Shown one piece after another: positions 58,029-64,000 of a DNA stretch of 64,000 nucleotides. Numbering within the stretch: position 1 is the first letter of the stretch; every line of letters begins with the position of its first letter. The notes beneath the pieces were generated by a model that worked only from the letters and a program-made list of their open reading frames with translations, did not search any database and was not told where the DNA came from. Made by a program: the position numbers and the translations under genes. The stretch covers positions 496,001-560,000 of the forward strand of contig JAXLUR010000001.1 of the NCBI GenBank assembly GCA_046329435.1, in the 5' to 3' direction. The DNA is from M3007 sp046329435. GTDB taxonomy: Bacteria > Bacteroidota > Bacteroidia > Chitinophagales > Saprospiraceae.

Positions 58029-59750
58029 ATGATCCTCAACCAACGCACCCTCGCCCTCCGCGCCCAGGTAGAAGACGCAGTAAAAGACCTTCAAACGCTT
58101 ACTCAGGAAATCGGACATGCCGAACTGGCAGCCATGGTCGGCGAGCTGAGGCTCCGCATGACGGAGCCGTACATGTTTGTTGTCGTGGGCGAAGTGAAAG
58201 CCGGAAAGAGCAGTTTCATCAATGCCTTGCTCGATGCCGGGCGCGAAATCTGTGCAGTGGCGCCACAGCCCATGACCGACACCATTCAGCAAATCCTGTA
58301 TGGCGAGCACGAGGAGGTGATTGTGGTCAATCCTTACCTGAAAAAAGTGCTCTTGCCGGTTGATATCCTCCGCGACATCGCCATTGTCGATACGCCGGGC
58401 ACCAACTCCATCGTCGAAAAACACCAGGAAATCACCGAACGTTTCATTCCGGCCAGCGATCTGGTCATCTTTGTTTTTGAAGCTAAAAACCCCTACCGGC
58501 AATCCGCCTGGGATTTTTTTGACTACATCCACCACGACTGGCACAAGAAGATCATCTTCGTCTTGCAGCAAAAAGACCTGATGACGCCCGAAGACCTTGC
58601 CGTAAACGAACGCGGCCTGTTTGATTTTGCCCAGAAAAAAGGGCTAAATCAGCCGGTTATCTTTTCTGTAAGTGCCAAAGCCGAACTGGACGGCAAGTTT
58701 GATCAAAGCGGCTTTTCCAACGTGCGCGATTACATCCGCACCCACGTAACCGGCGGCCGGGGGGCAGCGCTCAAATTGCAGAACAACATCCTTACTTCCC
58801 GCCAGATTCTGACCCGTATCCGCGAGGGACTCGATACCCGCACGGCACAGTACAAAGCCGACATCGACTTTCAGGCAGATATTCACCAAACGCTTGAAAA
58901 TCAGGAAAAAAAATCGAACCATCAGAGCGATATCCTGATCGAAAACATCCTGAACGGCTACGACCGCATTACCAAAAACGTCGGCAAGGAGCTCGAAAAC
59001 GGGCTGTCGTTCCCTTCCCTGCTCAAACGTTCCGTGCTCGGTATTTTCTCCCGGCAGGCGTCGATCAAAGACTGGCTTGATGAACTGGCGAAAAAACTGG
59101 AAACCCACCTCAACGCCGAGTTGCGCGCCAAGCTCAGCGACGGCGTGGTCGATCTGGCCGATTCCATCCAGCAAATGGCCAAAATGATCGATTTGAAAAT
59201 CCGGAACAGCAGTACGGTTGTCAAAAGCGATTCCTATATTTTTGAGGACATCGCGGAAAAACGGGCAGCGGTCATGCGCGAATTGCAGGAGGCGTTTGCG
59301 CGGTTTATGTCGCGTTCGGAAAGTTTTACCGACGAACGGCTTTTCCCCGAAAATGCCAGTGTTTCGCCGAATATTGCTGCCGGCAGTGGCGTGGCAATCG
59401 TGGGACTGATTCTTGCCGGCGTCACCAAAACGGCGGTCTTCGACATCACTGGCGGCGTACTCACGGCGGTTGGCCTGTTGTTCGCGGGCATCACAGCCGG
59501 TCTGCAGCGCCGCAAGATCATGAACGGCTACCACGAAGAAATCGCCCGCGGCCGCGAGCGTATGTCGGATGCCCTCGACAGCAAACTGAAAGGTTATGTC
59601 CGTACCATTAAAGGGCGTATTGCCGCCAATTTTTCCGAATTCGAAGCGCTGCTGGCCAATGAGCAGGAACAGATCGGACATTTCGAAGAACATTATGCCG
59701 TGCTGAGCAAACGTTTCGACGAACTGGACAAAACACTGGAAGTCAACTAA
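58029..59750 (+). CDS. Bacterial dynamin-like GTPase
   Basis: The 573-residue protein has a dynamin-type GTPase domain. The P-loop is VVVGEVKAGKSSFINALL (51-68), a switch region follows with the conserved Thr in PMTDTIQQI, DTPG is at 121-124, and the G4-like motif VLQQKD (178-183) stands in place of NKxD. Helical stalk-like segments follow (about 250-440). A hydrophobic paddle-like stretch (about 447-492) contains SGVAIVGLILAGV and GVLTAVGLLFAGI, and it ends in a coiled-coil region. Such proteins bind and reshape membranes, in some bacteria at phage- or stress-damaged sites. It is the last gene of a five-gene forward run. Confidence 0.88.
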   Translation: MILNQRTLALRAQVEDAVKDLQTLTQEIGHAELAAMVGELRLRMTEPYMFVVVGEVKAGKSSFINALLDAGREICAVAPQPMTDTIQQILYGEHEEVIVVNPYLKKVLLPVDILRDIAIVDTPGTNSIVEKHQEITERFIPASDLVIFVFEAKNPYRQSAWDFFDYIHHDWHKKIIFVLQQKDLMTPEDLAVNERGLFDFAQKKGLNQPVIFSVSAKAELDGKFDQSGFSNVRDYIRTHVTGGRGAALKLQNNILTSRQILTRIREGLDTRTAQYKADIDFQADIHQTLENQEKKSNHQSDILIENILNGYDRITKNVGKELENGLSFPSLLKRSVLGIFSRQASIKDWLDELAKKLETHLNAELRAKLSDGVVDLADSIQQMAKMIDLKIRNSSTVVKSDSYIFEDIAEKRAAVMRELQEAFARFMSRSESFTDERLFPENASVSPNIAAGSGVAIVGLILAGVTKTAVFDITGGVLTAVGLLFAGITAGLQRRKIMNGYHEEIARGRERMSDALDSKLKGYVRTIKGRIAANFSEFEALLANEQEQIGHFEEHYAVLSKRFDELDKTLEVN

Positions 59751-60204
59751 CTATCTTCCGGTCAATAGCGGCGGCGTACCTGGCGGAGGGGCAACAAAGT
59801 TTATTTTTTTCAGATTTGAAACAAATTACCCCTTAACGGGTATTTTCGACAGGCCTGCGCGCCCTACTTTTGTCGTCATAATCGCATACCCGCATACCAA
59901 CAAATTATAATCCCTGACATTTTTTCCCGCGGACAGCCTGCCTTCACCCACCCACCTCCCACTGTCCATATTCACGGGAATTTGCACTAACATACCTGAT
60001 ATTTCCCCAGAACGACGGGCCTCCGCCTGAGGCGCTTCGCGTCGTTTTGTCGCGATAAAGAATGTAATCGGTTTTTGGGATGGCCCTCGCTCCGCGAAAT
60101 GCTGGAGGGGGGCTTTTTTGTCGGGCTCGATTTGGCGAATGCCGGTTTTGCCGCGATGCTTATTACGCCACATCGCGGCAAAACGACAAATCAAGCTGGT
60201 TTAC
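59751..60204. other. Gene-free convergent gap with short inverted repeats
   Basis: This 454-base gap between convergent stop codons holds no convincing gene. Positions 60041-60056 and 60172-60187 form an imperfect 16-base inverted repeat (one mismatch) with a 115-base spacer. A third partial copy, GTTTTGCCGCGAT, lies near 60145-60157. TACTTTTG at 59865-59872 resembles a -7 element with no gene after it. The one long reverse frame here (59826-60194) has no coding character. Confidence 0.5.
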
Positions 60205-62238
60205 TCAGGGCATTTTCAGGGTTTGTTCCAGCCAGTCAAAGAAGGTTCGTTGCCAGAGAATGCTGTTTTGCGGCTTTTGCATCCAGTGGCCTTCATCGGG
60301 AAAACTGAGAAATTTGGAAGGAATGCCCCGCATTTGAGCCGCCTGGAAGGCTTGCATACCTTCTGAAAACGGTACCCTGAAATCCAGTTCGTTGTGGATG
60401 ACGAGGATGGGCGTGTCCCAGTTTTGCACATACTGATGGGGACTGAATTTGGTCCAGGCCGGGTCGTTGGGCGTTTCCCAATAATTGACGTCCAGGTCGT
60501 TTTTGGCAAACCACATTTCTTCGGTAGTGCCCCACCAGCTGGTCGTATTGAACATGCCGCAGTGTGCGATAAAGGATTTGAATCGTTTCTGGTGATTGCC
60601 GGCCAGCCAGTAAACGGAATATCCGCCGAAACTGGCGCCGACGGCGCCCATGCGTTTGCTGTCAACATAGGGCTGTTGAGCCAGGTAATCCGTCGCGGAG
60701 AGCAGATCCTGCATGGCTTGCCCGCCCCAGTCGCCCGAAATCGCGTCGTTCCAGGCCTGACCTTCCGGGCCGCCCGGCATGCCGCGCCGGCAGGGCGCTA
60801 TGATGACGTAGCCGTTGGCAGCCATGAGCTGGAAATTCCAGCGAAAGGAAAAGAACTGGCTGACCGGCGACTGCGGCCCTCCCTGGCAGTACAGCAGCGC
60901 AGGGTATTTTTTGTTCGGGTCAAAATCAGGGGGCAGGATTACCCAGGCGTTCATGTCTTTGCCGTCGGTGGTTTTGACGGTGTGGCGCTCCACTTTCGCT
61001 TTGGAAATGTCATCCCAGGGGTCTTTGGTGGCGAAAGAAAGCTGGCGCGCCTGGCCATTTTTCGGATTAACGGAGTACACCTCTGGCGGAGCCGACATCG
61101 AGTTTCGGGTTGTAATCAATTGATTGCCCGTCACTTCCAACGTTGTGTAATCATGCTGACCTTCCGTGACGCGGCGAATCTTTTTGTCGGCCACCGTAAT
61201 CTGATGAATCTGGTAGGTGAAATCACTGGAGCTCAAAAAGTACAGCGACTTGCTGTCGGCGGCCCATTGCGGATGATTGGCTTCAAACTTCCAGTTTTCG
61301 GTCAGTTCTTCGCGGAAAGAGGTTTGGGTGTCGAGAATCATAAGACGGGTACGGTCGGCTTCGTTGCCGGCACGGGCCATGCTCGTCCAGGCCAGGTAGC
61401 GACCGTCGGGTGAAAACACCGGGTCGATGTCGTATCCGGGCAGGTCGGCGGTAAAATTGAGTGTTTTGCCGGAAGCCAGTTCATAGGCGTACAGATCGGA
61501 ATTGGTGCTTTGCGCCTCGGCTGTTCCTTGCAATTTGCGGCAAGTGTAAACGATAAAACGGCTGTCGGGCGACCAGGTGATCTGTTCCATACCTCCCATG
61601 GGGCGAAGGGGGCAGTCGAACTTTTCATTGGGCATCAGGTCCACTGGTTCGCCGGCAAAGGCGCCGTTGTCGTATCCGACCCAGAACACATGGCTGTATT
61701 GATAGTCGTGCCACGATTTCCAGTGCCGGTACATCAGGCCATCGGAGACCCGGCCGCTGGTTTGCGGCAGGTCCGGGTTGGCATCGACAGGAGTGATATC
61801 CAGTTTTACATCGCGGGCGAAAAGGATCTTTTTACCGTCGGGCGCATAGTGAAACCCGTTGATTTCCATGTCATTCACTTTACTGATGGCGCCTGTTTTA
61901 AGGTCGATCTCGTGCAGTTTTCCATCTTTTAAAAAGCCGATTCGCCGGGCATCCGGCCGGAATTCGGCATCGCTGGCAGAGCCTTCAGATTCCTGGGTGA
62001 GCGCTTTGGTTTCGCCGTTGGTCAGGTCGACGAGAAAGAGCGTCCGGACGCCTTTGTTGGCTTTAAGATCGAATCGTTGCACCCCGTAAACGGCCGAACG
62101 ACCGTCGGGCGAGACGTCGTCGAGCGAGACGCGCCCGATTTGCCAGAGCAGTTCCGGCGTCAGCAGGCGGGTTTGGGCATTCAGGCCGGGAGTGGCAACG
62201 GCAAACATGTTCAGCATAATGAGGAGGGAAATACGCAT
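60205..62238 (-). CDS. Exported S9-family prolyl oligopeptidase-like peptidase
   Basis: The 677-residue serine peptidase of the prolyl oligopeptidase/dipeptidyl-peptidase group has a signal peptide (about 1-21, ending LNA-Q). An N-terminal WD40-like beta-propeller (about 30-390) has repeated SPDG/SPDSR strands (VSPDGRSAVYGV, WSPDSRFIVYT, FSPDGRYLAWTS). A C-terminal alpha/beta hydrolase domain holds the triad: Ser536 in GASFGGYS, Asp619 in NELDFRVP and His651 in DEGHWM. It probably trims peptides in the periplasm or outside the cell. The start at 62238 gives a typical signal; the aquaporin gene is divergent from it. Confidence 0.92.
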   Translation of the reverse strand: MRISLLIMLNMFAVATPGLNAQTRLLTPELLWQIGRVSLDDVSPDGRSAVYGVQRFDLKANKGVRTLFLVDLTNGETKALTQESEGSASDAEFRPDARRIGFLKDGKLHEIDLKTGAISKVNDMEINGFHYAPDGKKILFARDVKLDITPVDANPDLPQTSGRVSDGLMYRHWKSWHDYQYSHVFWVGYDNGAFAGEPVDLMPNEKFDCPLRPMGGMEQITWSPDSRFIVYTCRKLQGTAEAQSTNSDLYAYELASGKTLNFTADLPGYDIDPVFSPDGRYLAWTSMARAGNEADRTRLMILDTQTSFREELTENWKFEANHPQWAADSKSLYFLSSSDFTYQIHQITVADKKIRRVTEGQHDYTTLEVTGNQLITTRNSMSAPPEVYSVNPKNGQARQLSFATKDPWDDISKAKVERHTVKTTDGKDMNAWVILPPDFDPNKKYPALLYCQGGPQSPVSQFFSFRWNFQLMAANGYVIIAPCRRGMPGGPEGQAWNDAISGDWGGQAMQDLLSATDYLAQQPYVDSKRMGAVGASFGGYSVYWLAGNHQKRFKSFIAHCGMFNTTSWWGTTEEMWFAKNDLDVNYWETPNDPAWTKFSPHQYVQNWDTPILVIHNELDFRVPFSEGMQAFQAAQMRGIPSKFLSFPDEGHWMQKPQNSILWQRTFFDWLEQTLKMP

Positions 62239-62319
62239 AGGATATTCTTGTGGTGGAGAATGACGACTGATTTACATTAGCGCGTAAAATTCGACATTTC
62301 GCCATTAATTGACTGCATC

Positions 62320-62955
62320 ATGAAAAAGTACCTTACCGAAGGCATAGGCGCCTTCTTTTGGGTTTTCACCCTGGTCCTTACCGCCAACAACGGTACGGGC
62401 TCACTGGCGCCGCTGGCCCTTGGGGCCGTCGTGGCAGCAATGATGTACGCTTCCGAGTCATCCGGCGGCCATTTCAACCCTGCCGTCTCGCTGGCCCTGC
62501 TCATGCGAGGGCGGCTCGACCGGCTCGATTTGCCATATTATGCGCTGGCACAGGCACTGGGCGGGTTTGTTGCTGCCCTGATCGGAGTTTTTCTTTTAGG
62601 CTGCGGCAACGCGGGGGCGACCAATATCCAGATGCGTGTAAACGACCCTATTTGCGCCTTATTGGCCGAGTTTGTCGGCACGTTTGCCCTGGTTTATGTA
62701 TTTCTGCAAACCCTGCCCGAGCCTGGTCAGATACGCCATTCGTTGCACGGACTGGTCACCGGGCTTGCTGTCATGGCGGCGCATTACGCGCTGGGCCCGG
62801 TATCGGGCGGCCTGCTCAATCCTGCCGCCGGGGTTGGCGCCATTGCCTCGGGCATGGCCGTATGGAGCGACATCTGGCTGTACATCGTAGGACCTGTGCT
62901 GGGCGCCGCAGCCGCGGTAACGGCCGTTCAGGCAATTCGCGGACCGGAAAGTTAA
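62320..62955 (+). CDS. MIP/aquaporin family channel
   Basis: The 211-residue membrane protein has six helices and two half-helices. The first NPA motif is in GGHFNPAVSLALLM (NPA 53-55) and the second in GGLLNPAAGVGAI (NPA 168-170). In most aquaporins the second NPA is followed by an arginine that forms the selectivity filter; here an alanine stands at that position. Water, glycerol or another small solute could be carried. Length is at the short end of the family. It is divergent from the S9 peptidase gene and is followed by a small conserved gene. Confidence 0.88.
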   Translation: MKKYLTEGIGAFFWVFTLVLTANNGTGSLAPLALGAVVAAMMYASESSGGHFNPAVSLALLMRGRLDRLDLPYYALAQALGGFVAALIGVFLLGCGNAGATNIQMRVNDPICALLAEFVGTFALVYVFLQTLPEPGQIRHSLHGLVTGLAVMAAHYALGPVSGGLLNPAAGVGAIASGMAVWSDIWLYIVGPVLGAAAAVTAVQAIRGPES

Positions 62956-63062
62956 TCCCAATAACCAGCCCTTTTCAAGCGTTTTTTTTCAATTTTGTCC
63001 CCTACAAGCATGTTTAAAAGCGACCCTGAAATTTGAACATGCTCAAATAACCATCAGACATC

Positions 63063-63344
63063 ATGCGAGTAATCGGCTACATCGACCACCCGGATTTAAA
63101 AATTTCGGTTTTCAAAATGGATAACCGGCTCAGCGTCAAATTTGAAAATGCCTGGTACGAACAGACCTACAAATTTGGATCGGACGACCGTGTCAGCACG
63201 CTGGAATCGGTGCAAAACATCGTGAATGAGGGTTTTATCAACGAAGTGCTGGCACAGATGCAGCACATGCACCGTGTCCGGCTCGAAGCGCTTGCTCGCG
63301 CCTTCCCGGTAGCGACGGAAGAACCTTTTGAAGAAATTATCTAA
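63063..63344 (+). CDS. Small conserved protein of unknown function
   Basis: The 93-residue protein is soluble, with a beta-rich N-terminal half (MRVIGYIDHPDLKISVFKMD, LSVKFENAWYEQTYKF) and a helical C-terminal half (VQNIVNEGFINEVLAQMQHMH and LEALARAFP). The clear amphipathic helix and absence of rare features suggest a real gene. I recognise no family and give no function. It lies between the aquaporin gene and the CotH-like gene, all forward. Confidence 0.7.
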   Translation: MRVIGYIDHPDLKISVFKMDNRLSVKFENAWYEQTYKFGSDDRVSTLESVQNIVNEGFINEVLAQMQHMHRVRLEALARAFPVATEEPFEEII

Positions 63345-63452
63345 AATGGCAAACATTGTGGTACTCCACCCCGAGCACCATGTAGTTTTTGTATCATTGC
63401 ACCCGCTAATCCGAGACCTTCTATTTTCCAAAATTTGATCATAAAGTTTGTT

Positions 63453-64000
63453 ATGAATCGACTCCTTCTTCTCCTGTTGATTGCATCATCCCCCTTCGTG
63501 CTGTCAGCGCAAAGCGGCAAAGGCCGCCCTTTTTTCGATAAAAAAACCATCGGCGAGATACGCATTAGCCTGGCAGAAAAAAACTGGAGTGACCAACTCG
63601 ACTCTATGCGCCTTTACGGCACAGGTATGCTTACAGGCACGGCAATAATCGACGGCAGCCGTTATGAGGGTGTGGGGATTCGTTTCCGCGGTGATAAATC
63701 CTATGTGGTCGGGCAGAAACGCAACCCTTTCACCATCAAGCTGGACTACTCCATGTCGGGGCAGAACCACCAGGGCTATACGTCCATAAAACTGTCGTCG
63801 GCCATGCGCGATCCGAGCATGGTTCGCGAGGTGCTGTTTTATGAAATAGCCTCCAAATACATGCCCTCGCCTCAAGCCAATTATACCAAACTGTACATCA
63901 ACGACGAGTATGTTGGTCTGTTTGTAAACGTCGAAAGCATTGACACACAGTTTTTTAGCAGCCATTACGGCTCCGACACCGGCCCATCTTTCAAGGCAGG
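63453..64000 (+). CDS. CotH-kinase-like exported protein, cut by the window edge
   Basis: From the ATG at 63453 a frame stays open to the window end (182 codons). A signal peptide (about 1-20, ending VLSA-Q) is followed by a CotH-like domain start. Visible features are YEGVGIRFRGDKSY, NPFTIKLDYSMSGQ, GYTSIKLSSAMRDPSMVREVLFYEIAS (core RDPSMVREVLFYEIA) and KLYINDEYVGLFVNVESID. CotH proteins are protein kinases with atypical fold known from spore coats; Bacteroidota carry exported forms, often with surface-sorting domains. The C-terminal half is outside the window. Confidence 0.85.
   Translation, partial: MNRLLLLLLIASSPFVLSAQSGKGRPFFDKKTIGEIRISLAEKNWSDQLDSMRLYGTGMLTGTAIIDGSRYEGVGIRFRGDKSYVVGQKRNPFTIKLDYSMSGQNHQGYTSIKLSSAMRDPSMVREVLFYEIASKYMPSPQANYTKLYINDEYVGLFVNVESIDTQFFSSHYGSDTGPSFKA

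Noticed and set aside
57183..58571. A 462-residue reverse-strand open frame across the TraB, WbqC and dynamin genes
   Set aside because: It spans three recognised forward genes and their gaps, which a real gene would not do. No motif is visible.
59826..60194. A 122-residue reverse-strand open frame in the convergent gap
   Set aside because: It begins inside the inverted repeat, has no domain or signal and contains text typical of translated repeats. It would also overlap the hairpin-bearing gap between two gene ends.

Overview
The window looks like a chromosome segment from a Bacteroidota bacterium, probably of the Saprospiria or a nearby lineage (inference). The evidence is a type IX secretion cargo protein with a gliding-motility-type (type B) C-terminal domain, another with a type A sorting domain, a two-component pair of the LytS/LytTR type, a SusC-independent outer-membrane beta-barrel receptor, lycopene cyclase, type B ribosomal protein L31, and promoters of the Bacteroidota form (TTTG, 19 bases, TAnnTTTG). 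Base composition is moderately G+C-rich by eye. I see no rRNA, tRNA, CRISPR array, complete insertion sequence or prophage.

Layout. 1-16901 is mainly envelope and secretion: the start of a secreted protein, a YggS-type PLP protein, a 2470-residue type B cargo protein, a TonB-dependent-type receptor, the transglycosylase MtgA, an amidohydrolase relative that lacks its metal ligands, and a type A cargo protein. 16914-22806 is a reverse-strand group: cystathionine beta-synthase, PlsC, a PAP2 phosphatase, an LptF/LptG permease, ribulose-phosphate epimerase and a DEDD exonuclease. 23123-31133 is mixed: a membrane coiled-coil protein, a lipoprotein fusing an intradiol-dioxygenase-like and a thioredoxin-like domain, a decayed haem-binding gene, a LytS/LytTR pair, a membrane-anchored Ppx/GppA-like protein, FolD, an MmcQ/YjbR protein and a CBM9-like protein.

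31290-45732 is one transcription unit for respiratory complex I, nuoA to nuoN in standard order, with a promoter-like element ahead and a strong terminator behind. It carries two sets of extra genes: a DUF2750 protein between nuoE and nuoF, and a nucleotidyltransferase (MNT)/HEPN toxin-antitoxin pair between nuoF and nuoG. The HEPN frame is broken by one base at a run of five G. NuoG is the short form without a molybdopterin domain.

45764-64000 holds an SH3 lipoprotein, a GluQ-type synthetase, a TPR lipoprotein, PurM with a GlmU-like protein, L31, CoaE with lycopene cyclase, and a forward run of five genes (53778-59750): DUF6340 lipoprotein, SPOR-like membrane protein, TraB/GumN protein, WbqC-like protein and a dynamin-like GTPase. 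An S9 peptidase, an aquaporin, a small conserved protein and the start of a CotH-kinase-like protein close the window.

The most notable items are the HEPN/MNT pair inside the complex I operon, the dynamin-containing five-gene run, the dioxygenase/thioredoxin lipoprotein, the membrane-anchored Ppx-like protein, the ligand-less amidohydrolase, and two neighbouring genes with single-base lesions at 25493-26178.
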